Shown here piece after piece: positions 11,855 through 22,600 of a stretch of DNA of 64,000 nt. The stretch is taken from the NCBI GenBank assembly GCA_001695595.3, contig MBPM02000049.1, forward strand, positions 310,001 through 374,000. Direction: 5' to 3'. A program made the translations under genes and the position numbers. Source of the DNA: Plasmopara viticola. Lineage: Eukaryota > Oomycota > Peronosporomycetes > Peronosporales > Peronosporaceae. Position 1 is the stretch's first letter, and each line of letters opens with the position of its first letter. Below the pieces are notes generated by a model. It worked only from the letters and a program-made list of their open reading frames with translations, searched no databases and was not told the origin of the DNA.

Positions 11855-12484
11855 TCAAACGTAGTCGACGGGGATCATTGGCGGATGCTTGAGAAACGAA
11901 GAGCACGCAGAGCGCGGCGACTCAGCCTTACACTGTTGCTGTTGCTGTTGCTGTTGCCGGTGCTTCCGAGCCTCCTTTTTCTCAGCAATGCAGTCCACAA
12001 GGGTCCTTCGACGGGAACAATTAATAATGTTAGCTTCCCGTGAGAAGCGCAAGATCATGCCCTCGCTCACACCCGCGCTTTGCAGCAATTGGACACGTTC
12101 CTCCCGCGTAAAGCGATGCACGCCTTCCACGCACTCGGCCATCTCGCCCACCCTTGTCGTCCACGTAAACTCGGGTGTGTCGCCAAGTCCAATCGATGGA
12201 CCGCCCTTGCCCGGCACGGAGCTCCCGCCCAACCCAACGCCAAACTCGTGGATCGTGATCGTCGACCAGCGCAGACTCTTCTTGCTCCGTTTCGGAGATG
12301 CCTCGCAAGTGTGTTCCAGCGTGACGCATGGACTCCGTTGTCGTTTCCTGCGGCGTTCAGGTGAGGCAAGTAAAGCAGCATCCAAGGTAGCACTTTGACA
12401 AGAGGACGTCGGCCGTGTTAAAGGCTGCTGGTGGAGCGCAACGACGGCGCGAGGCACGACACGAGGGCCATGCGTGGAGACCAT
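11855..12484 (-). CDS. Small stramenopile-type protein, 'VRW..VT.YEFGV.LGGS' family, paralogue 2
   Basis: Single exon, 209 residues from the ATG at 12484. The frame stays open to an ATG at 12685 (276 residues), but that extra part has untranslated-leader-like composition, so the shorter start is preferred. A basic region (ERRRKRQR, PKRSKK) precedes the family block LRWSTITIHEFGVGLGGSSVP, GGPSIGL and PEFTWTTRVGEMAECVEGVH. Then comes VQLLQSAGVSEGMI and a basic SRRRT. The C-terminal part carries eight glutamines encoded by a CAG-type repeat (11936-11959) and ends in MIPVDYV, almost the same ending as the paralogue at 16672. The basic clusters suggest nuclear targeting, which is inference. No catalytic motif is visible and the function is unknown. 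Confidence 0.75.
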   Translation of the reverse strand: MVSTHGPRVVPRAVVALHQQPLTRPTSSCQSATLDAALLASPERRRKRQRSPCVTLEHTCEASPKRSKKSLRWSTITIHEFGVGLGGSSVPGKGGPSIGLGDTPEFTWTTRVGEMAECVEGVHRFTREERVQLLQSAGVSEGMILRFSREANIINCSRRRTLVDCIAEKKEARKHRQQQQQQQQCKAESPRSACSSFLKHPPMIPVDYV

Positions 12485-13293
12485 GGCGTTGAGTGAGAGC
12501 AAAGGTAGAGCTGTGTCGTTGGCAAAGATGCAGTGGTACGTCGTGCCGTTTCTTTGGTGCTCACGCTGCTCTTCAGATTGTGCGGCGCCCGCTGGCTGTT
12601 TTGACTGGTGTGTTTTGGGATGTGCCCCTGCTGAGTGTCTGATGCGTGGACGCCGACCCGTCTGTGCGCACTTGACTTGTACCAAGATCTGCGTCCACTA
12701 AGTGGAGGGCTCGTCCGCCCCACCGGTCCCCCCCCCGCCTCCACTCTGAACCCATCTATAGCGTTCAGCCTGTGACGAAACTTTACATGGAACTTGGAAA
12801 TGACAGAGCACATTTCCCGGAAAGCCTTTGCTGGCGCCAATGAACCACGCAAGGCTTTACTCAGTGCAATGACTAGCTCACGAAAGTGGCACACGGTCGT
12901 GAAACGGTCGACGGAAGGTGGGATCGTAAGATCGACAAGCTGCCTATATACCCCATGTCACCGACTGAGCTATTGATTACACACACACACGCACACTGGC
13001 ACACTAGTTGTGAATCCACTCGACTGGACGCTACACCGCAATGCTCACTGCGTTGTAATCTCACTGTATGAGCAGATTGTCGTGGGCAACACCCGTAGGG
13101 TCCTTCACTATGTACTCTGAGTCGACCACGTACGAGCAACGAACGTGCGATACTAGATAGATCTATCTGACAACACTAGCGATGTCGCAAATCGCCCTCA
13201 TCATTACGGCACGAATGAAAACCACAAGAACCAATTCTATCAAGACACTGAATTACAGAGGTTATCGCAGTGGTACAAGGTACCACTACCACA
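12485..13293. other. Intergenic, includes possible leader of the paralogue 2 gene
   Basis: 12485-12685 is open in the frame of the neighbouring gene and is either its N-terminus or its transcribed leader. 12686-13293 holds a nine-C run (12730-12738) and an AC-rich stretch near 12980-13000. No gene was recognised, and the overlapping short frames on both strands look accidental. Confidence 0.5.
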
Positions 13294-15481
13294 TTACGCT
13301 AACAGCGAGGCATTGACATCTTCCGTATTGAGACCAACGGGGCGGTCTTTGAGCTTCACGTACCACTTAAAGTAGATGAGGGGCAGTGTCACGATTAGTA
13401 TGGCCGCGAGAAGAAGGCTCTGCATCCACGCCTGCGAGACGACGCTCACTGCAAGGACGTACAGCGCCAACTGAGCCACGACGATGAGTCCCGTACACAT
13501 CAGATCGGTAGAATTCTCCCTGTTGATCGCGGAGATCACATCGTGCGGGAAGCAAATGTGCTTGATGCTATGCCAGGCACCCGGTGGTCTCGCAAATCGG
13601 TAGAATTGACGAAGCACCTTGTCGGACTCTGGTCGTGTCAATAGGCAGGTACCGAGAGAGACAAGCCCCGAGATGGACGTTGTGATGACGAGAGCCCGAA
13701 ATTCCTCGAGAAATGGCGCAAAGCTATGTACCAAATCGTTAGGCACAGTACATGTACCCACAATGTGAGCCACCTTTCAAAATGTGGTACACTACTCCAC
13801 GTACATGAACACGGCAATCGCTGAGAGGTACCCCGACGCGATGCCAAGGAGACAGCTGCAAGCGTTAAAGCGTGCCCAATACCACGAAAAGAAGAGTGGC
13901 CAAATGAGGCCCCCGGCCAGTGCAATGGTGATAAAGCCCCAAATGCGGTTGATAGTGAGCACGTCGAGCGATAAAAAGAGGCCCGTGAGCATCACAAAGA
14001 CCGACGACAGCCGGGCGTGCCATAACAACTGCCTGTCTGAAGCCTTTGGGTGGATAAGTGTCTGGTAAATGTCTACTGTCCAGTAGGATGAGGCACTATT
14101 GATCGTCGTGTCGAAGGTCGTGAGCGCTGCTGCCAATAGCGAAGCCAAGACGAAGCCCTTGATGCCACTTGGAAGCACTTTGCTTATCACAAGAGGAACC
14201 ACACGCTCTGGATCAATGACCACGCCTTGATGCTCCGTGGAGTAGTGAATCCCCATGATGGCAATGCCAGCGCTAAATGCCCAGCGTAGGCTTAGGAATA
14301 GCATTGCCAAGAACGTTTGGGACCGTACTTCACGCTCGGATTTGGTTGCAAGGACCGTTTGAAGCCCGGATCCACCAGGACCGGATGCCGACCGCATCGT
14401 TTGAAGCAAAGCGTATGATACCAAGATGACGCTGAAGGAATTGTACATTGAGTACGAGGCCTCCTTTGGTAACCCAAGAAAAGGTGGCGGTACCGCCGAG
14501 ACCCATGCTTGACGTGTCGTGTTCATCTCAATGTACCCTGGTTCACTATGTGCCGCTTCTACTGGCAGGAATACGGAAAAGTGGTCTGGAAGGTGGACCA
14601 TGAAGCCCAGGATTCCGACAATAATGAACGAAGTGAAGATGAAAAGACTCTGGTACACATCCGTGTAGACGACGGTCGAGAACCCAGCTGCAATCGTGTA
14701 CAGCATCGCTACTGCCATCAGCAAAGCTGCTGCCCAAAACTCAGACGGGAGGCCTCCCCACTCTGGCACCTTGACAAATTCTGTAAAAAACTTGCCTAGA
14801 GCATTCGTAGTTATGCAGTGGAAGGAGACAGAGAGTTCCATCAAGTACCTGACGTACCTCCACCTACTGCAAAGTACGTTGTTGCGAGAATGCCACTTGT
14901 GAGTGATGTGATCGCAATTGTAGTCCGTAATAGGATAGCGTCCAAGCGAGTGCCGAAGCGAAATTGAATCCTGCGTCACAAAACATGCGACTGTTACAGC
15001 GTAAATCCACTGATAGTAGCTTTGAGTTAGCGTACCATTCTCCTCTTGTCTTGACTGGGCATCGGCGTGATAACTTTCCTGTATAGGCCAGCTGGAAGGC
15101 CAAGAAGAGACACAACCCGCCACGGATTTCAATGTACATGCCCTTGACGCCCAGCGCGTACACTAGCGCCGTGTTAATCATCGTTCCCGATACATCAATG
15201 TAGGAGCTCACGTCGGCCACAGCCAGAGCGTACCAAGGGATACGTCGTCCACCAAGGTAATATTCGTCTAGAACGTGATCGGTTTTGGCTGGTGGGGAGG
15301 GAGCGTCGGGATCTTTGGCTCCGGCGTCCATCAATGCCTGATGGTGAAGCCGCATACGACGTAGCTTTTCACGTGCCCGCTGCTCTCGCAAGGTAAAGAA
15401 GAGGCCTACAAGCAAGACGGAGGCCAAGTAGCCGATGCATAGCGCCAAGTCCAGCGTGTCCAGCTCAACAATAGCGCCCAT
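13294..15481 (-). CDS. Sodium:solute symporter family (SSS) membrane transporter
   Basis: Four exons on the minus strand: 15481-15036, 14970-14858, 14795-13805 and 13723-13294. Introns are 14971-15035 (GTACGC..GCAG), 14796-14857 (GTACGT..CTAG) and, less surely, 13724-13804 (GTACGT..ATAG). The join gives about 659 residues with many hydrophobic helices, probably 13. Family signs are YLGGRRIPWYALAVADVSSYIDVSG near the N-terminus and ALTTFDTTINSASSYWTVDIYQ in the helix-8 position, where SSS proteins bind the second sodium through Ser/Thr. Such carriers move sugars, amino acids, vitamins or anions across the plasma membrane using the Na+ gradient, and the substrate cannot be told here. A tail of about 130 residues holds the last helices. 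A frame holding a VPNDLVHS segment inside the third intron is open, so that boundary could be wrong. Confidence 0.85.
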
Positions 15482-16671
15482 ATCGAAAAGAGGAAGAGGA
15501 GAATCAAAGAGGTACAGTGTACCACGTAAGCGATTACGGCCTGAAAATGCTTAGTACGAGACGGAGGTTCAAGTTACGTGATAGGCTTTAGTATCAGCAA
15601 TGTTTTAGAGATAAAGGTGCGGTTTTAGAAGGCAATAAGTTACAGTCCGCCAGCTGCCTGCATTACAATACAGCGAATTTTCTTTGTGTTTCTCTTCGAG
15701 TCGCTAAAATTGGTACAGTATAAGATTGTATGCGTCCATATGCTGCTCCTCCTATCTATTCTAGATGATTTGGCCCATCCAAACGTGAACATTTGGCCAC
15801 TGGACGTTCTTGACACTGTTTGAGCTGTTTACTCTTATATAAGGCGAAAAAATGTAAGCGGTTACATACAGCTACACTTCTTTGAAAGTGCATAATAATA
15901 TGTGACGTGTGCAGTCTCAGCGTTTGTAAGTGGACAAATGGGAAAGGAGCACGTGCTTCTGGAAAGTAATAAAGCCTCATTTAAGTTTCAGGAGGATTCG
16001 ACAACTTCACTAACTCCATCAAGATAGACTAAGAGCCTAAATGACACATAACCCCTTTCTTGCCCATCGCTGCGACAAGCAGATACAAAAGCAATCGGAT
16101 CCTATCGCCTGTTCGTACCGCCGCTGTGGTGACGTACGAAATGTCTGCAGGCTTTGCAAAAGCTACGATGGCTCTTCTGCGCAAAGCTCGTAGCGTCTGC
16201 AAAGTGCATGGCAACATCTCAAATATTCACGTGCTGAATAGTTTAGACCGCGACGTGAAGATCGTGATTCCTACCTTTTGAACGCGATATTAGGTTGTGC
16301 AGTTGCCCGCATCCGTATAATACCCAAGCCATGCGCAACATTACTCGTCAACTTCAGCACATTCTTCTTGGACGTAGTGTTGCTGAGTATTAAGACTCGT
16401 GCGAGAGTAGCGGATGGACAGAAACTTTTAATGCGTCATTTATTTAAATATTACTCTGTACGAACATGTTGATCTTTTCGTACTCACACGAGCAACTGGA
16501 CGAGACCACGTTCAATCCGTGCCCTCCGTTCTCTTGCCCTATTTAGTCACCTAGTCGACCTCACCTGTCGTAGAATCACCACTTGTTATAGATCTCATTC
16601 GGCATAACTTTCGACCCCTTGGAATCCGTAGAATGTACCATTCTAAAGAGGAAAAGGACCGATTGCAGGTT
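15482..16671. other. Intergenic
   Basis: These 1.2 kb hold no supportable gene. A CT-rich tract at about 15482-15530 (GA-rich on the plus strand) directly precedes the symporter start and is probably its leader. The rest is AT-rich with short accidental frames. Confidence 0.5.
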
Positions 16672-17346
16672 TTACACGTAGTTGACCGGGATCATGTGAG
16701 GTCGCCGCAAATAGACGGCATGCGAATGCTCCAGCATCGCCTGCTCTGCGTTGCGCTTTCTCAGTACCCTTCTTCTCTCCTCCTCCTCTTCGTCATTGTC
16801 CTCTTCACTTCCTTCGCCGCTCTTCCATTTGGTCTTTGAACGTCGTCGCGAGCCCAGGATGATGTTGGTCTCCCGTGCGTGGCGCGTAATGATGCCATCT
16901 GGGATGCCAGCGGCCTGTAGCAGGCGAATACGCTGGCTAGGCGTAAAGCGATGTACACCCTCAACGCACTCGGCCATCTCGCCCACCCGCGTTGTCCACG
17001 TGAACTCAGGTGTATCAGCGAGACCAATGGACGGGCCACCCTTGTTGGACACGGCACTGCCACCGAGTCCGACGCCAAACTCGTGCACGGTGATGGTAGC
17101 CCATCTCACGCTTTTCTTAAACTTTACCGTTGAAGTTGGTATGTGGTCATTGCATCGAAAAGAGCTGCTGCAGTGCAGCTCCGTGCGTGACTCGGGCGCA
17201 ATCGTTTTGCCGTAATCGCCGACGCGACAGCCGCGAGCAAGCGCATCTGCGCTATTGGAGTAGTCATGTCCTGCTGCGCACAGGTGCTTGACTGTCGTGT
17301 GCTGAGCGAAACCGTTGGTTCTTGCTGTACTGGTGACAGAACTCAT
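16672..17346 (-). CDS. Small stramenopile-type protein, 'VRW..VT.YEFGV.LGGS' family, paralogue 3
   Basis: Single exon, 224 residues from the ATG at 17346, which lies about 25 bp after a good initiator-like box. The first 75 residues are unrelated to the paralogues. Then come VRWATITVHEFGVGLGGSAV, GGPSIGL and PEFTWTTRVGEMAECVEGVHRF, the last almost identical to the gene at 11855. IRLLQAAGIPDGII and REtNII-type residues before SRRR form the second block. A strongly acidic run (EEDNDEEEEE) follows, then a basic stretch and the shared ending MIPVNYV. Function is unknown, and no membrane segment or enzyme motif was seen. The two minus-strand copies are clearly closer to each other than to the gene at 8079. 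Confidence 0.78.
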   Translation of the reverse strand: MSSVTSTARTNGFAQHTTVKHLCAAGHDYSNSADALARGCRVGDYGKTIAPESRTELHCSSSFRCNDHIPTSTVKFKKSVRWATITVHEFGVGLGGSAVSNKGGPSIGLADTPEFTWTTRVGEMAECVEGVHRFTPSQRIRLLQAAGIPDGIITRHARETNIILGSRRRSKTKWKSGEGSEEDNDEEEEERRRVLRKRNAEQAMLEHSHAVYLRRPHMIPVNYV

Positions 17347-17367
17347 TCGCTATCTCGTGGGGGCTGC

Positions 17368-17385
17368 TGAAGAGGGGAAATGAGG
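17368..17385 (-). promoter_or_regulatory. Oomycete-type initiator upstream of paralogue 3
   Basis: Read on the minus strand this is CCTCATTTCCCCTCTTCA, close to the oomycete initiator consensus as I recall it (TCATTYYNCA). It lies 22-39 bp before the ATG at 17346 and would give a very short leader. Assignment is by motif only. Confidence 0.5.
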
Positions 17386-19622
17386 TGACAGTCGTTTTGT
17401 GTTGATGTGGACTAGCGTCCGCTTCTCGTCCGCCTGCTCAGTGGCGCTTAGGTACGAGTGCTAACGAACATCAAGAAATCTATATATCAAATGAATTACA
17501 CATGTCTTTGGGACTGTCGCAGCAAAATCTAGTCAGAAAAACGTAGACGGCAAATACTATTCTTGACTGAAAATTCGGGTGAGCCTTTCGAAAGATGTCA
17601 GTAAAGTTGAGCAAAGGCAGAGAAAGCGTGCCCGTGTAATGGCGTAGTGGCTGCTCGGCTCAGCTCACGACCGAGGGATTTGACGACATTGTTGGAGGGT
17701 CGTCTGATTTTCTCACTAACACTTGTCAATGGCTTCAGAGACCCAATATCACCAACAACTCTGGGAGCTACCGTTGAAGCAGCAGAGTCGGCCAGTATAG
17801 CAATGATCGAGCAAAGAGATTGAGCACTTGTTCATTGCTGGACAACACAGTTGAGTGAATTACTGTAGTATCTGATGCTTAGGGATCGAGTGTCATGTGT
17901 CTGCGTTAGTATATTTCGGATATAAAATATTAAGGGCTCGTCCACTGGGTGGACGTAGAGTCACGTTATAACCTTTCACGATCAAATTTGGACGGTACGT
18001 CCTTCAACATTACCAGTGAGGTTTTTCAACTCCAGATAGAGTGCGCAATTTCGCCGCCATTCCGCATTTTGCGCAACAAATGCTACAGAATCGCTTGGTT
18101 TGGAAGCTACGTACACTCGCCGTGCATTAATATCCAAGCCTCAATCCTCTAGAACCAGCACGTTCGCTGCATCGGCGAAAAACTTGATACTTCCGTCGAG
18201 GGTACTCAATGATGAAGAGCGAGTGATTTAATGGTAAAGATTGACGAAAACGATGAGAAACTGCAACTGACTGGCTGACAGCTGTTGTAAGTAGGTCATC
18301 CATGGTCTCTGTCTTGCTCGTGCTCGTGCTTGTGCTCCCTATCTTCGGTGGACTTATTCGAGGGCATGGGTATTATGCGCGCATTTTGGTGGTTATAAAT
18401 TGCTAATTGGAGACTGGCTAGATTTCGTCCTGTCCAATTGATGCGGATGACCGAGAAGCAATGAAAGGGATTGTAAGACGTAAGAACGAACGGGGAAGAG
18501 CGACGTTTTACGCACCGCACAAGAAGTGCAAGTGCATTTTGTCTGCTCGAGCAGATTTTTGTCTCAGTGCTGTCAATGCCTCTTATTTTACTTGGTTGAA
18601 CCTCAACTAACGATCATGTTGAGAGACCAGGTGCGTGAACAGTTACATAGTAAAACCGATAGGAATGGGCGGCATTATAAACAAGAAATGGTGAGCTTAA
18701 TGTTCTCAACCATATTGATTTGCTCGAGTTACGATGACCATGTGCGATCGGTGGTGTATATGTCGGAATGTATTTCTTGTATTAGCTATGAAGCTCTTGT
18801 TTTTGCTTGCTTATGCTTTAGTGGTTGGCTGTGCGTTTAGGTGCGTTCTCTCGCTTCCGACGCACAATGTTGTAAGGTCATGCGACTAGAAATAACTTCA
18901 GATGAAGTAATGGCAGCACTTCATGCATTGTTTCACATGAGCATTGATCTCTATCCACTTTGTACCTATAGGCTTTGATTATTCATTCTTATAATTACGT
19001 ACGCTCGGATGCTCAACTGTCATATTTGTGAAACCTCGCGCCAATTTTCACATTCGCGGAGCGGAGGCTATTACAAATTTCTTTGGATACTTCGTTTGTT
19101 GCTAATAACATTGGTTGCCGCATCGCTGCACATAATTACTCTCTATTCATTTATTCGGAACAACGCCTTCGTGCAATCACCGATAGTCGGCTCAGTGATG
19201 GACCAATACGGCTGCAAGTAATCACGTAATATTGATAGCGTTCTTTAAGGCGCTCTGCTTTAGTTTCTGGCTTCGTACTATGGGCCCGCGTGTTCAAATC
19301 CGCTTCACTTTGAGCAGTCCGGTACACTTTGAGCGGTTTTAGCTACTCTATCATTTCTGTTCGGACTGTTGCGTACAATCCGGATTCAAGACTCAGTTGT
19401 ATATTGACGCCTACCGCACTGTTGTGCTACTCATTCCGGGACTGCCGCTACTTTGGTTCTATGGCTTTATATACCTGATCGAAAACGCCGGACACACTGG
19501 ACCAAAGAGTGGGAATTTAAAACAACGAACGACTCGCTGAAAAGAGCATTAGTCTCTAGTAAGATTGGTAAGCACTAATTTTTAAGTGAGGATGGCGCGT
19601 ACTGACAATTAATTTTTCCACC
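17386..19622. other. Intergenic desert
   Basis: 2.2 kb without a recognisable gene. The frames at 18526-18840 and 19009-19221 (plus) are short and hydrophobic by chance composition. A short imperfect repeat of CTCGTG/CTTGTG units lies at about 18310-18335. The right end precedes the stop codon of the minus-strand EF-hand gene. Confidence 0.5.
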
Positions 19623-22600
19623 TTAGTCTTCAACAAAATCTTCGCTGTAATCTACAAGCTGCGCGTCGTCTTGTCCTTCTTTTGGGTCAGACCCTGAATC
19701 GGAGAAAGGTTCATTACTGTAAGCGCTTTCACTACTGCTTTCATCTCTACCACGTGAAATAGCGTATTCTGTCGAAAGGTCTGCTGTATTTTTTTGAACA
19801 GGATTCGTCAATGACTTACTGACGAGCTTCTGGACCGGAAATAATTTGTTCACAAATGCTTGAAACTCAGCTTTGGCCCAGCAACCGTCTCCGTCAAGGT
19901 CGAAAGCGATGAACAAAACACGAGTTTCGTATTCGGAGAACGTTAAGCCGAACGTCTTGAATCCTTGACGTAATTCGTGCACCCCGAGACTACCGTTACC
20001 ATCCGCGTCGAAGCATGCGTACAAGTTGCTTGCTAAATCAATGTCATTGAATTGTTGGCTTTCTTTTTGCCAGTAATGGATGACAAGACGAAGAAGCTCT
20101 TTGAGATCTCGAGGTGGATAAACCCACGCACACAACTCGCTCGTCGTGATCCATCCACTCCCGTCTTTGTCAAGTTTGTGCACGATCGAGTTGATCATCT
20201 GCATGGACACTGCTTGTGCGCCACCAAGCTTTACTCTCAGTGCGGTCTTAAATTCGGCCACGCGTATTTGCATCTGGGTTGGATCTCCTTGGCGGCCGAT
20301 AGCTGCTCGTATAGTACCTGGTAACTCATTGAACCACGATACTATTCGCTCGATGTCGTCCCCTTCCGATTCCCTAAGTATCTGTCGCATAGCATCGACA
20401 CCAGCGGGATCACTAGTGTCAAGTGATGTGTCGTGCTGAGTAATTGTCAGCCATTCTCGAAGTGTGATGACGCCATCAGCATCTAAGTCCAGTCGATTTA
20501 TTATTATCTGCGCCACTGCTGCAGCGGGGTCTTTTGGCAAAGTTGACAATCCACACAATTGTTTAAGCATGTCTTCCCCGACAAGAGACACCAGATCTTG
20601 AGCGTGGAGAAACACTTGCAGCTCCTCTTGCTTAAGCTTGCCACTACCATCGCGATTGATATGGTAAAACAAATTTGAAAGGGTGATCTTTTGGCTCTCG
20701 GAAGAAATTAAAGATGCTTGAGCAAGCATGAGTTTTTCCAGTAAAACGCGCAAGAGTTTTGTCGTATCTACAGCTAGCTGCACTGGGGAGCGAAATCGCA
20801 GCCAGAGAAGCAGCTCGTTGAAAGAAATGTGGCAGTTGCCATCCCGATCAAGATCATCGACGAGGCGCACAATTTGAGCAGGTGTGACTCCAAGACGCAT
20901 TCGAATCAACGCACGCATGAAGTCTCGAGTTGAGCAGCTTTGCTGATCTTGATCATTGTACGCTCCTTTTAAAACGAATCGAACTGCTTCGCTAACACTA
21001 TTTACTTGTGCTTGAACCTCTCGAACACGATTTAATATCGTTTCTCGGATGCGATTTTCCAAAACATTAACTTGTTCATGATCACCGGACGACGAGTGGG
21101 CTAGCACAAAGGAAATAAACTCTGCGACACCAATATGATCGCTTTTAAAGCTCTCAACAAAAAATTCTCGCAGTTGTGAGATCTGATCATTCGTACGCCG
21201 AAAATTCAACGGTGTCACGGAGGTGATGAGCTCATTCACATCGATACGTTCATTCTGATCCGTATCAAATTGGGAGGAAATGTGTACCAGGGCATCTCGG
21301 AAGGCCTTGTAATCGGTTGAAAGTTTGCCATTTGATGTGAGGTAACTCATAGCCGACTCGTACATTGCAGCTCGGATATCCAGTATGACATCAATTAATG
21401 ATTCCTCGTCGGCTGTTTCTTTTACGTGAGTGTCCGGTGAGGTTTTGACCAACGGTCCATTGACTGAAGCGTTCTCTTTGTTTTCGTTGTCATCAGTGAA
21501 AAATTCACGTTTTTCGTCAAAACAGTCAAGATCACGAGATTCCGCAAGGTGTCGCGTTAGCTCAAAGCCTGTCACAAATTGCTCGAATGTCACGAGAAGT
21601 GGTTTTGGTGGCAACCCACACTTCGTACGGAGCAACGTGATTAACCTGCACGTGAAATACAACAAACAGTCGAGTTTAGTTCACCAAATTTTCATCAATC
21701 TAAAGACAAGTGTGCACTTGTACGCTCTAGTGATCTTGCGGTCCAGGCGCACCCCAAAGCTTTGGGCTCCGAGTCTTAATTCGGCACGATCAATCACTTT
21801 ATCTTTTCGAAAATCGATTGTATCAAAAAGTGATTGGAGATCAATTCCCTTGGATTCATGGGCTAGCACAAACACGCGGTGAAGCTTACGCCAGTTAAAT
21901 ACAAGCGCATCAACGACTTGCTTAGAAGGTGAAGCAGTTGGCGACAAACTTTCTCCAGCGACTTCCGTAGCATTCGTGGAATCAAGAAGTGGTCCAGCAT
22001 GCGTTGACTCTTTATCCTGTTGCTTCTTAACCATCCATTGGCGCATCTCTTGCTCACTTTGTGCCATATACAACAATTCCATTTCTTTGTTTCGCGTCTC
22101 AAGTCGACGTAATGTCTTTTTCACATACACGTATCGTTTCCACGCAGTCTGAACTCGTGTGGCAGCTTGATAATTCACTGCATTGCGTTGAGCGTGGTAC
22201 ATTGTTCGAAAATCGCGAAAGAAGGCTTGGATTCTTCTGGCTGCACGCTGCTTTCGATTCTCGAACGCTTTCGCCATGATGGCGTCGTACTTCTCTCGCT
22301 GCTGCCGCTCCAAAACACGCTGCTTCTCCGACTCCATTTGCTTTGCTTTTGAAACCTCTTTTTCCAGTCGCCGTTCGCGCTCACGCTTTTTCCACGTCTC
22401 AAGAACGATTGGCGTTTTTGACGATATCGATCCGGTCGGAGACGTTGGCAAGCTAAGGGCATCGGTCGAAGACGTATCCTGATCAGGTAAGTCAGATCCC
22501 TTGAGCTGCTCGGACAAGTTCAAGTCAACGTTTTTATTGCAGCCATTCTTTTCCAGGACACGTTCATACGTCGTGACGAGTAGATCCAAGTTGTCATGTT

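Noticed and set aside
12485..12685. N-terminal extension of paralogue 2 as coding sequence
   Set aside because: The frame is open, but the composition is leader-like and the paralogue at 16672 has a head of similar length to the shorter start. Not excluded.
19285..19310. GTTCAAATC resembling a tRNA B box
   Set aside because: The flanking bases do not pair as a T-arm, and no A box or acceptor stem was found.
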